Below are positions 15,402-23,763 of a DNA stretch of 36,543 bases, one piece after another. Where the stretch lies: NCBI GenBank assembly GCA_030530685.1, contig JAUMUM010000020.1, forward strand, positions 4,467 to 41,009, given 5' to 3'. Made by a program: the position numbers and the translations under genes. How positions within the stretch are numbered: position 1 is the stretch's first letter; each line of letters opens with the position of its first letter. Source of the stretch: Actinomycetaceae bacterium (GTDB taxonomy: Bacteria > Actinomycetota > Actinomycetes > Actinomycetales > Actinomycetaceae). Under the pieces are notes generated by a model. It searched no databases. It worked only from the letters and a program-made list of their open reading frames with translations, and was not told where the DNA came from.

Positions 15402-15606
15402 GTCCGATGGCCGCTGTCAATGCCCGCGTGGACGGGCTGGCCCGGCGGGCACGGCTCACGGTAAGTTGATCGCCAAGGTCGGGTCTGCCGCGCCGCCATC
15501 GGCACGGTGAAGCGCGGGCATCACGCCTGCAAGGTCCGGCCGCGCCCACCGGCGCACGCGCCCCACCCGCCGACTCGCTTCGGCGAGCCAGATTGAAGAG
15601 GCCAGC

Positions 15607-16329
15607 ATGAAACCCTTCCTCCTCATCCAATCGCGTCCCGAAGACGACGTCGCCCGCGACGAATACGCGGCTTTCCGGCGCTACCTCGAGCTCGACGAGA
15701 GCCAGCTGCGATCCGTGCGCATCGACCAGGGCGAACTACCCGCCATCGAGCTCGACGAGCTTTCGGGCATCGTCGTCGGCGGCGGCCCATTCAACTTCAC
15801 GACGCCGGAAAAGACGGCCACGCAGGTGCGCGTCGAGGCCGAGATGAGCGCGCTGCTCGACCGCGTGGTCGAGGCCGACTTTCCCTTCCTCGGCGCCTGC
15901 TACGGCGTCGGCCTGCTGACGACGCACCAGGGCGGCCTCATCAGCAAGCGCTACAGCGAGCCGGTCGGGGCCGTCACGGTCCGCCTCGAGACCGACGACC
16001 CGCTACTGGAGGGCATGCCGGAAACCTTCGATGCCTTCGTCGGCCACAAGGAGGCCTGCGAGCAGTTGCCGCCTTCTGCCGTGCTGCTGGCCAGCTCTAA
16101 GCAGTGCCCGGTGCAGATGATGCGTGTGGGCCGCAACGTCTACGCCACGCAGTTCCACCCGGAGCTCGACGCCGACGGCCTGGCCGTGCGCATCAGGGCC
16201 TACAGGCACCACGGCTACTTTGAGCCCGACGAGGCCGAGGGGCTCATCGCCGAGGGCTATGCGGCCGGTGTCACGACCGAGCCGATGCGGCTTCTGCGCA
16301 CCTTCGTCCGGATCTACGCCCGCGATTGA
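15607..16329 (+). CDS. Class I glutamine amidotransferase domain protein
   Basis: A 240-residue protein of the GuaA-like glutaminase type. The nucleophile is C98 in FLGACYGVGLL, and the His-Glu pair is H184/E186 in ATQFHPELD, so the full triad is present. SGIVVGGGPF is the oxyanion-region strand. It stands alone, without a synthase partner, so it is not a normal GMP synthetase subunit; such free-standing proteins are often named GMP synthase-like. It may act as a gamma-glutamyl hydrolase or serve an unlinked partner. GAGG precedes ATG 15607. It is convergent with the next gene. Confidence 0.88.
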   Translation: MKPFLLIQSRPEDDVARDEYAAFRRYLELDESQLRSVRIDQGELPAIELDELSGIVVGGGPFNFTTPEKTATQVRVEAEMSALLDRVVEADFPFLGACYGVGLLTTHQGGLISKRYSEPVGAVTVRLETDDPLLEGMPETFDAFVGHKEACEQLPPSAVLLASSKQCPVQMMRVGRNVYATQFHPELDADGLAVRIRAYRHHGYFEPDEAEGLIAEGYAAGVTTEPMRLLRTFVRIYARD

Positions 16330-16363
16330 GGGCGCGGGAACGGGCCAGAGACGCGATCGCGGC

Positions 16364-16391
16364 GTCACGGGCCCAGGCCGCGGCCCGTGAC
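16364..16391. terminator. Bidirectional hairpin between convergent genes
   Basis: GTCACGGGCC (16364-16373) and GGCCCGTGAC (16382-16391) form a perfect 10-bp stem with an 8-nt loop, in the middle of the 100-bp gap between convergent genes. There is no clear T-run on either strand. Confidence 0.55.
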
Positions 16392-16429
16392 CGGAAGAGA
16401 AGCAACCCACTATCGGTGGAAGCGGCCCG

Positions 16430-17884
16430 TCACCGGTCGAACGTGGTGGGCAGCCCGACGAGGAAGCTCTCGACGTCGCCGGCGCCGAAGTCGCTGGCGA
16501 AGAGGATGCGGCTGAGGTCGCGCGAGGCGCTGGCCTGCGGCCCCTCAGCAGTGTCGCCGTCGGGGTGCGGCTCGCCGGCGTGGGTGTGGGTCACGTTCAG
16601 AGCGCGGCCACCCGGCTGAAGCTTGAGCAGCCAGACCTTGCGGTATTCGGGTCGGACCGTCGGTGAAGGGGAGACGGCGCCGTCGTCGGACGAATCGTCG
16701 TAGGTGGAGATCACCACCCAACCGGGCCTGTCGAAGGCCTGCCCGCTGATGTGGAGCGAATAGGTTTCGCCGTCCGCGGGTTCGAGCGTGTGCAGCGCGA
16801 TGCGCTTTCGCGTGGCCAGGTTGACGGCCATGATCTTGCCGCGGTCGGCGTCGGCGTAGACGTAGTAGTCCTGCTTGCCGGGGCCGAACGCCAGGTCCGC
16901 GGGGCCTGAGCCCTTCGTTAGCTCGGCCGACTTGCCGAAGGTGCGGGTGTAGGCGCGCGTACCGCCCTGGCCTTTGGGCCACGAGGGCACGGCGTACTTG
17001 CCGCTGGCCGAGGTGCTGATGCCTTGCGGCATTGCTCCAGGCTCGGGGAAGTCGTTGGCGTCCAGGGTCCCGACGATCTTCTTCTCCTTGAGATCGAGCG
17101 TGACGAGGCCGTACACCTCGCCATCGCGTGGATTCTGGCCATCGTTCGGCTCCTGGCCGGGGCGCGTGGCCATGAGGGAGAGGAAGCGGCCGTCGGCGCT
17201 CGTCGTGCCCTCGCCCCCAGTCCAGTACGACGTCGCCTCGGGCCAGTCGGTCTTGCCCGTGAAGTCGAAGAGGACGGTTGTGGAGCCCGTCTTGATGTTG
17301 AGCGTCCACCACGTGGTGCCTCCGCCGTCGGAGGTGAAAAGGAGCCGGTCCGGGTCGCTCGCGTGCCAGATGGGTTCGCAGTCGCCGGAGAGCGGGTCGA
17401 GCTTTTTGATCGCCTGGAGGGTTTTCGCGTCGTACAGGTACCAGGCCCCGCCGGAGTCGCGGGTGATATAGCGCGAGTTGTCCGCGTTGAAGGCTTGACG
17501 GCGGGAGCCGTCGTGGCGCACGGGCTCGCCCCGGCCGTCGGGCGGGTGGGTGGCGAGGTAGGTGCGGGTCCCGTAGGCGGCGTCGATGTGGGCGGGGCCG
17601 GTCAGGTCCTTGGTGGCCAGGGGCTGCGTGGCCGGCGCGATCTGGTCGGCCGAAAGCGGCTTGAGCGCGAAGTTTGACTTGTAGAGGGCGTCGAAAGGGT
17701 TGTCGAGGTCCTCGTCGGAGTCGGTGGCGTGGAAGGTGGCTGGCTGTGCGGCGTTGGTGCTGCCGGGCTGTGCGGCCTTGACCCGGACTGTGGCCTGGCT
17801 GGCGTGGGCGGTCTGGCCCAGGGCGACGGGGAGGAGCAGCGAGGCCGACGCCGCGACGATCCGCACGATTCGCCGATGCCCCAT
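16430..17884 (-). CDS. Secreted beta-propeller-like protein
   Basis: A 484-residue hypothetical protein. A Sec signal peptide is visible (MGHRR, hydrophobic core IVAASASLLLPVALG, probable cleavage after A28 in AHA-SQ), so it is exported. The mature part contains repeated short beta-rich segments of WD40/TolB-like type: RYITRDSGGAWYLYDAKT, DRLLFTSDGGGTTWWTLNIKTG, YVYADADRGKIMAVNLATRKR, SRILFASDFGAGDVESFLVGLP. These suggest a six- or seven-bladed propeller. No catalytic motif or lipobox is recognised. GGAAAGGAG precedes ATG 17884. It is divergent from the MMPL transporter, and a shared function in envelope or export is possible but unproven. Confidence 0.75.
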   Translation of the reverse strand: MGHRRIVRIVAASASLLLPVALGQTAHASQATVRVKAAQPGSTNAAQPATFHATDSDEDLDNPFDALYKSNFALKPLSADQIAPATQPLATKDLTGPAHIDAAYGTRTYLATHPPDGRGEPVRHDGSRRQAFNADNSRYITRDSGGAWYLYDAKTLQAIKKLDPLSGDCEPIWHASDPDRLLFTSDGGGTTWWTLNIKTGSTTVLFDFTGKTDWPEATSYWTGGEGTTSADGRFLSLMATRPGQEPNDGQNPRDGEVYGLVTLDLKEKKIVGTLDANDFPEPGAMPQGISTSASGKYAVPSWPKGQGGTRAYTRTFGKSAELTKGSGPADLAFGPGKQDYYVYADADRGKIMAVNLATRKRIALHTLEPADGETYSLHISGQAFDRPGWVVISTYDDSSDDGAVSPSPTVRPEYRKVWLLKLQPGGRALNVTHTHAGEPHPDGDTAEGPQASASRDLSRILFASDFGAGDVESFLVGLPTTFDR

Positions 17885-18110
17885 GGCCGCTCCTTTCCGT
17901 CGGGGCCGGGCCTCAACGGAACCGCGGCCGCTGTTCGATGGATTGTCCGCCCGTGACCGGGTGCCGGCAGTGACTCTGAGCGCATCCGGCGACCCATCTG
18001 AGCGATTGTTGCATGGGCCACAAGACTACCCGTGCTCGGCATAGGGCATCAACAGGTTGGCTCGTCCTCGGCGGTCAGACCCGCCGCGTGAAGATCGTCC
18101 CGGCGGCGCA

Positions 18111-18145
18111 TTGTTCGCGGGGCTCCTGCCCCATATAGTGGCGGA
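18111..18145 (+). promoter_or_regulatory. Promoter for a leaderless MMPL transcript
   Basis: TTGTTC (18111-18116) and TATAGT (18134-18139) are exactly 17 bp apart. The expected start, 7 nt after the -10 box, is the A of ATG 18146. No Shine-Dalgarno sequence is present, in agreement with a leaderless mRNA. Confidence 0.6.
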
Positions 18146-20371
18146 ATGCGAGGAAAAACGAGGTCTGCGACGGCGGTGCGTCGGGCGGTCATGCGCGCCG
18201 CGGTGGCCGTCGCGATCATCGCCGGCTGGCTCGCGGTGTGCGGCGTCGGCGGCCCGGTCTTCGGACGCATCGGCGAGGTGCAGAAGAGCGACCAGGCGGC
18301 GTTCCTCCCGGCCAGCGCGGAGGCGACGAAGGCCCTCGAGTGGCGGGCGAGGTTCAGCGACACCGACTCCGCCCCGGCCATCATCTTGCTGGAATCGGAC
18401 GAGCAACTGCCCGCCTCCTCGGCCGCGCCGCTCCTCGCCGACCTCGGGGCCGCGGGGTTGCTGGGCGGCGAGCCCGCCGTGCTGCCGGCGCCCGACGGCA
18501 AGGCGATCGAGATCATCGCCCAGCTCGACCCCGAGTTGAAGGTGGCCGAGGCCACGCAGGAGGTGCGCGGGCTCGTGGCCAGCGCGGCCGGCGACCTGCC
18601 GGGCACGGCGCGCGGATATGTCACCGGGCCGGCGGGCTTCGCGACCGACCTCGTCGAGGCTTTCGGCGGCGTCGACGCACTCGTCCTGCTCGTGGCGCTC
18701 GGGGCGGTCTTCGTCATCCTTCTGCTCGTCTACCGGTCGTTCCTGCTGCCCGTCATCGTGTTGGCGACCTCAATGTCGGCCCTGTGCGCGGCGATCCTCA
18801 CGGTCTACTGGATGGCCAGGTGGCAGTGGATCACGCTCGACGGTCAGGCCCGGGGCATCCTTTCGATCCTCGTCATCGGCGCCGCGACCGACTACGCGCT
18901 GCTCTACGTCGCCCGGTATCGCGAGGAACTCGTGGCCGGCTGGTCCCGCCTCGAGGCGACGCGGCGTGCGCTGCGCGGGGCCGTCGAGCCGATCGTCGCC
19001 TCCGCGTCGACCGTGATCGCGGGCCTCATGTGCCTGCTGCTCAGCGACCTCAACTCCAACCGCGCGCTCGGCCCAATCGCGGCGTGCGGCATCGTCTTTA
19101 GCGTCCTCGCCGCGCTCACGCTGCTGCCGGCCATCCTGGGTCTGCTCGGACGGGCGAGCTTCTGGCCGTTCATGCCGGGGCCGGGAGGCGACCGGTGTGC
19201 TCGCGGGCGCGGGGCGGAAGGTCGCGCCGTCGAGGATGGCGGCGAACCGGCCGACGACGAGGCGCGCACCCGCTCGCACTCGCTGTGGTGGCGGATCGCG
19301 CTGAAGGTCGAGCGGCACCCGCGCCCGATCCTCGTCGTCACGATCGCGGCCCTCGGCCTCGGCTGCCTAGCCGCGACACAGTTGCGCGCCGACGGCGTCC
19401 CGCAAAGCGACATCGTCCTGCGGTCCACCGAATCCGCCGCAGGGCAGCGGGCCATCGGCAAGCACTTCGACGCCGGCTCGGGCAGCCCGGCCTACGCCGT
19501 CGTCGCCGAGGGCAAGGTCGACGACGCGCTGCGGGCAGCCTCGGGCGTGGACGGCGTTTCCTCCGCATTCGTCCAGGCCGACGGCGGAGGCCCCGTGCGG
19601 CCCGGTGCGCCGGCGAGCGTCGTCGAGGGGCGCGTGCTGCTGGCCGTCACACTCGCCGACCCGCCGGACTCGCCAGCCGCGCAGGCGACCATCCGGAACC
19701 TGCGCGCGGCCCTGACGGGGCTCGACTCCCAGGCGCTCGTCGGCGGCCAGACGGCAACCGCGCTGGACTCCCAGACGACGGCCCGTGCCGACCTGGTGAC
19801 GATCATTCCGATCATCGCCGCGGCGATCCTGCTCATCCTCATGGTGCTGCTGCGGGCGATCGTCGCGCCGCTGGTTCTCATGGCCACCACGGTCCTGTCC
19901 TACGGGGCGGCGATGGGCGTGGCGGCGCTCGTGTTCCGGCACATCTTTGGCTTTTCCGGCGCGGACCCGGCCGTGCCCCTATTCGGCTTTGTCTTCCTCG
20001 TGGCGCTCGGCGTGGACTACAACATCTTCCTGGCCACGCGCGTGCGCGAGGAGGCGCTGGGGCATCCGCCGCGTCAGGCTGTCACGCGCGCTCTCGCCGT
20101 GACCGGGGGCGTTATCACGTCGGCCGGCGTCGTCCTGGCGGCGACGTTCGCGGTGCTCGGCGTCATTCCCATCATGTTCATGGTCCAGCTGGGCTTCATC
20201 GTGGCTTTCGGGGTTCTGCTCGACACGCTCGTGGTGCGCACGCTGCTGGTGCCGGCGCTGGCCCACGAGCTCGGGCGCTGGATGTGGTGGCCGTCCGCGC
20301 TCAGCCGGCCATCCGAAGTCACCCGTCTGGGGGTTGACGTTCGCCCCGGCGCGCCCAATCGGCCAGACTGA
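18146..20371 (+). CDS. MMPL/RND family transporter
   Basis: A 741-residue membrane exporter with the internally duplicated RND layout: TM1, an extracytoplasmic domain, five TM helices, then the same again. The diagnostic TM4-type motifs are GAATDYALLYVARYREEL (from residue 245; D249-Y250) and LGVDYNIFLATRVREE (D624-Y625), which carry the proton-relay Asp-Tyr pairs of MmpL proteins. Residues about 346-385 form a charged cytoplasmic linker between halves (RCARGRGAEGRAVEDGGEPADDEARTR region). MMPL proteins move lipids, siderophores or small hydrophobic compounds outward. No accessory gene or regulator adjoins except the divergent secreted protein. Length is shorter than mycobacterial MmpL (>900) and typical of other actinobacterial members. 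Confidence 0.93.
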   Translation: MRGKTRSATAVRRAVMRAAVAVAIIAGWLAVCGVGGPVFGRIGEVQKSDQAAFLPASAEATKALEWRARFSDTDSAPAIILLESDEQLPASSAAPLLADLGAAGLLGGEPAVLPAPDGKAIEIIAQLDPELKVAEATQEVRGLVASAAGDLPGTARGYVTGPAGFATDLVEAFGGVDALVLLVALGAVFVILLLVYRSFLLPVIVLATSMSALCAAILTVYWMARWQWITLDGQARGILSILVIGAATDYALLYVARYREELVAGWSRLEATRRALRGAVEPIVASASTVIAGLMCLLLSDLNSNRALGPIAACGIVFSVLAALTLLPAILGLLGRASFWPFMPGPGGDRCARGRGAEGRAVEDGGEPADDEARTRSHSLWWRIALKVERHPRPILVVTIAALGLGCLAATQLRADGVPQSDIVLRSTESAAGQRAIGKHFDAGSGSPAYAVVAEGKVDDALRAASGVDGVSSAFVQADGGGPVRPGAPASVVEGRVLLAVTLADPPDSPAAQATIRNLRAALTGLDSQALVGGQTATALDSQTTARADLVTIIPIIAAAILLILMVLLRAIVAPLVLMATTVLSYGAAMGVAALVFRHIFGFSGADPAVPLFGFVFLVALGVDYNIFLATRVREEALGHPPRQAVTRALAVTGGVITSAGVVLAATFAVLGVIPIMFMVQLGFIVAFGVLLDTLVVRTLLVPALAHELGRWMWWPSALSRPSEVTRLGVDVRPGAPNRPD

Positions 20372-20438
20372 TCGGTCGGCTGCGGTCACTGCCAAGCACG
20401 GTGTCGGGGTATGGGAATGTGTGTTCTCGATTATCGCT

Positions 20439-20834
20439 TCACTTCGGGGCGGTAACTGTCAATCCCTGTCGCTGCGCAGCGTGGTGCATCTCCCGGTCGT
20501 AGGTGAGGAACAGATCGGATCGAAGGTCCAGGGCTACCGCGAGGTGAATCGCGTCCGCCGCGCGCAGTCCCGACGTGTCTCGCGAGGCACTGAGCAGATG
20601 CTCTCGCGAAAGATCAACGAGCTCGATCCCCGATAGCAGAACTGACGTTGCCTGCTCATCGAGCTGCCGACGTCGCCGTGCGGCGCAGTGCAACTCGGTG
20701 TGCAGCAAGAAGGACGAGCACAGCAACATGCCGTTCTTGGTGTGCTCGGTCAACCAGGTAGCCAGAGGGTCCGACTCGGTTTCGTCAATGAGTAGCTTGA
20801 GCGCCGCAGAGGTGTCCAGGTAGCAAATGGTCAC
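20439..20834 (-). CDS. vapC: PIN-domain toxin, VapC family
   Basis: A 131-residue Mg2+-dependent RNase of a type II toxin-antitoxin pair. The four acidic PIN residues are readable: D7 (CYLDTSAALK), E47 (LLHTELHCAA), D94 (LRAADAIHLAVA) and D113 (LTYDREM). Start GTG 20834 overlaps the antitoxin stop by 4 bp (GTGA), so translation is coupled to the antitoxin. VapC toxins cleave tRNA or rRNA; the target here is unknown. All active-site residues are intact, so the toxin is probably functional. Confidence 0.93.
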   Translation of the reverse strand: MTICYLDTSAALKLLIDETESDPLATWLTEHTKNGMLLCSSFLLHTELHCAARRRRQLDEQATSVLLSGIELVDLSREHLLSASRDTSGLRAADAIHLAVALDLRSDLFLTYDREMHHAAQRQGLTVTAPK

Positions 20835-21088
20835 TGCTCACCACGCAGATCATTCAGTACGTCCTTCGATGTCAGGCCCTTTGCGCGCGCCAGGGCACTG
20901 AAGTCGATGGGGACCGCGGGACGTGTTGCGCCCTGCTGGCGCAGCAACGTCAGACGATCGCGGGCAATGGGAACGAGTTCGGCGACAGGCCGGCCGTTGT
21001 TTGTGATCTCGAAGCTTTCGCCGGATTCCACGCGACGCAAAATAGCGGCGCTGTTGTTACGCAGTTCGCGGTGAGGAATCGTTGTCAT
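20831..21088 (-). CDS. vapB: Phd/YefM-type antitoxin of the VapBC pair
   Basis: An 85-residue DNA-binding antitoxin. MTTIPHRELRNNSAAILRRVESGESFEITNNGRPVAELVPI is the classical Phd/YefM N-terminal fold; the C-terminal half (RPAVPIDFSALARAKGLTSKDVLNDLRGEQ) is the expected toxin-binding tail. ATG 21088 is preferred over GTG 21097 because GGGGTG lies 6 nt upstream. It precedes and overlaps the toxin gene. The antitoxin, alone or with toxin, should repress the operon. Confidence 0.92.
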   Translation of the reverse strand: MTTIPHRELRNNSAAILRRVESGESFEITNNGRPVAELVPIARDRLTLLRQQGATRPAVPIDFSALARAKGLTSKDVLNDLRGEQ

Positions 21089-21099
21089 AACTATCACCC

Positions 21100-21115
21100 C
21101 GTAGCAAGCGTAGCA
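21100..21115 (-). promoter_or_regulatory. Promoter/operator region of the toxin-antitoxin pair
   Basis: The minus strand carries two direct TGCTACG copies 9 bp apart (complement at 21100-21106 and 21109-21115). The upstream copy reads TGCTACGCT, an extended -10 element. The position, 12-27 nt before the antitoxin ATG, suits an autoregulatory site. Confidence 0.35.
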
Positions 21116-21613
21116 CGCGGGCCTGATCGGCCCAACGGATTGTTCGGCCTCGCGGATTGGACGACGCGCCTACTTGAGGACGATCTGCCCGGGCGGCAGG
21201 TTGTGCCAGGGTCTCGCAGAGTGGTCGACATTCTTTTGTGACGTATGCGATACTCGAAGGTGCGATTTTGCTTTCGATATGACACGTTTGCGACGTAGGC
21301 AACGAATGCGTCGGCCCGTTCTGGCCGTGGCCCGTGCAGGTCTCCTGCGATCGCGATCGACCACCCGCCGGTGCTTCCCGTGAGGCTCAACGCTGAGCCG
21401 CAAATCCAGGGATGAACTCGACAGGCAGCCCAACCCGAACATCGAAAACCATCCCAGAGACAAATGCGCGAGACTCGGCAGTCCGCCACCCCGATGACTA
21501 CGTCGGCGCAGCCTGGCGCTGATGCCGGTCCCGCAGATATTCCCGATCCCCCGCAGGCAGTCAGCTGCCCTGCCTGACGCACCGGGCAGCACGACCGCGA
21601 GAAGGGAGAAGAG
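21116..21613. other. Gene-free region upstream of the sugar cluster
   Basis: I see no convincing gene in these ~500 bp; reading frames here have no family resemblance. Small features are a TCGAA-N13-TTCGA inverted repeat near 21254-21277, a 12-bp palindrome CGATCGCGATCG at 21348-21359, and a hairpin GGCTCA-ACGC-TGAGCC at 21385-21400. The locally lower G+C around 21230-21290 suggests a promoter for the kinase operon, but I cannot place it. Confidence 0.3.
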
Positions 21614-22723
21614 ATGAGTCAAACCCAGCCGCGCGGCAAGCACGCGCTAGCCAGTGGTGGCCCGGACGGCAGTGCGCGAGGCCCGGGCGCGGCGATCGTC
21701 GTCGTCACGCCGAACGCGGCCATCGACATCACCTACGACGTGCCCGAGCCCCGGCTCGGCGAGACCAATATCGTCACCGAGGTTACGCGGCGGCCCGGCG
21801 GCAAGGGCGTCAACGTCTCCTCGGTCCTCGCCCAACTCGGCGTCCCGGTGCGCATGAGCGGCTTCCTCGGCGGCCGCGCCGGCGAGGAGATGCGCGACCT
21901 GCTGGCCGGGTGGAGCGCCGAGCAGGACTGGGTGGACCTAACCGATGGCACGACTCGTTGCACCACCGCCATCCGGGATGCCAGCGGCGCCGCCACGCTC
22001 TTCAACGAGCCCGGCCCGGCCGTCACGGCAGACGACTGGCGCCGCCTGACCGAAACCGCTGCCGGTGCCCTGCGCACCGGCAGCATCCTCGTCATCTCGG
22101 GCTCGTGGCCGCCCGGCACCGCCCCCGAGCACGTGAGTGGCCTGCTGGCCGCCGCCCGCCAGCGCGGCGCACGCACGATCGTCGACACCTCCGGCCCGAG
22201 CCTGCTCGCCGTCGCCGACATGTGCGATGTCGTCAAGCCCAACCGCGAGGAGCTCCTTTCGGCCACCGGCGCCCCGGACATTGCCACGGGCGCGCGGGCG
22301 CTGCTGGAACGGGGGACGAAGGCCGTCGTCGTCTCCGATGGGCCGAGGGGCATGGACCTCTATGCCGCCTCGGGCGGCGCGTGCGACGGCGGCGCCCCAG
22401 TCGGCAGCGCGGGCCCGGACGACAGGATCCCGGACAGCACAAGCCCAGCTGGCGGGATCCCGGACGACGCCGTCGCCCGCTGGCACGCCGACGCCCCGCG
22501 AATCGAGGCGGTCAACCCCACAGGCGCGGGGGACTCGGCCGTGGCGGCGCTCGCGGCCGACCTCGCCGCGCACCCCGAGCCCGGCGCCCTGCGCCCCGAG
22601 GCGATCGCCGTGGCCGTGGCCGTCTCGGCCGCGGCCGTGCAGGTGCCCGTGGCCGGCGTCGTCGACCTCGACGCCTACCGACAACTCCTTCCGACGATCA
22701 AGGTGGAACGCATATGCCCCTGA
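21614..22723 (+). CDS. PfkB-family sugar (phosphate) kinase, FruK/LacC group
   Basis: A 369-residue ribokinase-fold enzyme. The N-terminal signature RRPGGKGVNVSSVLAQLG (59-76) and the C-terminal NPTGAGDSAVAAL with catalytic D307 are both intact, so it phosphorylates a sugar or sugar phosphate. TPNAAIDITYDV and GGKGVNV fit the 1-phosphofructokinase/tagatose-6-phosphate kinase subgroup. A low-complexity insert (about residues 253-287, Gly/Ala/Asp/Pro-rich) interrupts the fold before the active-site aspartate. Residues 1-25 are also an extension. GGGAGAAGAG precedes ATG 21614. It overlaps the aldolase gene by 10 bp; kinase plus aldolase would make and cleave a hexose bisphosphate. Confidence 0.9.
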   Translation: MSQTQPRGKHALASGGPDGSARGPGAAIVVVTPNAAIDITYDVPEPRLGETNIVTEVTRRPGGKGVNVSSVLAQLGVPVRMSGFLGGRAGEEMRDLLAGWSAEQDWVDLTDGTTRCTTAIRDASGAATLFNEPGPAVTADDWRRLTETAAGALRTGSILVISGSWPPGTAPEHVSGLLAAARQRGARTIVDTSGPSLLAVADMCDVVKPNREELLSATGAPDIATGARALLERGTKAVVVSDGPRGMDLYAASGGACDGGAPVGSAGPDDRIPDSTSPAGGIPDDAVARWHADAPRIEAVNPTGAGDSAVAALAADLAAHPEPGALRPEAIAVAVAVSAAAVQVPVAGVVDLDAYRQLLPTIKVERICP

Positions 22724-23571
22724 CAGACCTGACTTCCGTAGCGCACTCCTGCCTGGACGCCCGCGCGGGCCTGGGTGCCTTCAACGTCGTGCTCCTCGAA
22801 CACGCCCGCGCGCTCGTGACCGGCGCCGAGCGGGCCGGTCAGCCCATCGTCCTGCAGATAAGCGAGAACGCCGTGCGCTACCACGGCGCGCTGGCCCCGA
22901 TCGCCGCCGGAACACTGGCCGTGGCGAGGCAGGCGAGCGTGCCCGTCGTCGTCCACCTGGATCACGCCGAGTCCACCGACCTGGTTCGCGAGGCCGTCGA
23001 CCTGGGCCTGACCTCGGTCATGTACGACGGTTCGAAGCTCGCCTACGCGCAGAACCTGGCCACCACCGCCCAGATGGCGCGGCTGTGCCACGAAAGCGGC
23101 GTGTCCATCGAGGCCGAGCTCGGCGAGGTGGGCGGCAAGGACGGGGTCCACGCGCCGGGTGTGCGCACCGACCCCGACGACGCCGCGCGCTTCGTCGCGG
23201 ACACGGGGGTCGACCTGCTGGCGGTTGCCGTCGGATCCTCCCACGCCATGACCGAGCGCAGCGCCACGCTCGACGCCGACCTCATCTCGCGAATCGCCGC
23301 GGCCGTGCCGGTCCCGCTCGTGCTGCACGGATCATCCGGGGTCAGCGACGAGGGCATGCGCCAGGCCATCAAGGCGGGCATCACCAAGGTCAACGTGTCC
23401 ACCCACCTCAACGTGCTCTTCACCGCTAGGGTTCGTGAGATTCTCGCGACCGACCCGAAGGTCGTCGATCCGCGCAAGTACGTTGGCCCCGGGATGGCGG
23501 CCGTGACCGACGAGGTCGAACGGCTCCTGCGCTGGTACGCGGGTGCTGGATCGGCCGCCGACGCCGGCTGA
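22714..23571 (+). CDS. Class II (zinc) ketose-bisphosphate aldolase
   Basis: A 285-residue TIM-barrel aldolase of the fructose/tagatose-bisphosphate group. Residues of the active site are D83 and H84 (VVHLDHAEST), the SIEAELGEVGG strand, H177 (VGSSHAMT) and H205 (LVLHGSSGV); GITKVNVSTHLN binds phosphate. ATG 22714 follows AAGGTGG, inside the end of the kinase gene (10-bp overlap), so the two are coupled. It cleaves a ketose 1,6-bisphosphate to two triose phosphates. Fructose, tagatose or another ketose cannot be distinguished by eye. Confidence 0.92.
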   Translation: MPLTDLTSVAHSCLDARAGLGAFNVVLLEHARALVTGAERAGQPIVLQISENAVRYHGALAPIAAGTLAVARQASVPVVVHLDHAESTDLVREAVDLGLTSVMYDGSKLAYAQNLATTAQMARLCHESGVSIEAELGEVGGKDGVHAPGVRTDPDDAARFVADTGVDLLAVAVGSSHAMTERSATLDADLISRIAAAVPVPLVLHGSSGVSDEGMRQAIKAGITKVNVSTHLNVLFTARVREILATDPKVVDPRKYVGPGMAAVTDEVERLLRWYAGAGSAADAG

Positions 23572-23763
23572 TCACCGACGCCGGGCGTGCCGGCCAGGCG
23601 AGCCTGGAGACTGGGCCGGGCCTTCGGTGCCTTCACGCCGGGCGAGCCTGCTCGTCGGTGTTCATTGCAGCCGGCGCCGCGCAAGCCACCACAACGCAAA
23701 CCCGCCCACCACAAGAAGAAAACGAACCGAACAAGCAGAATGTGATACCCAAAGGAGCGCATC

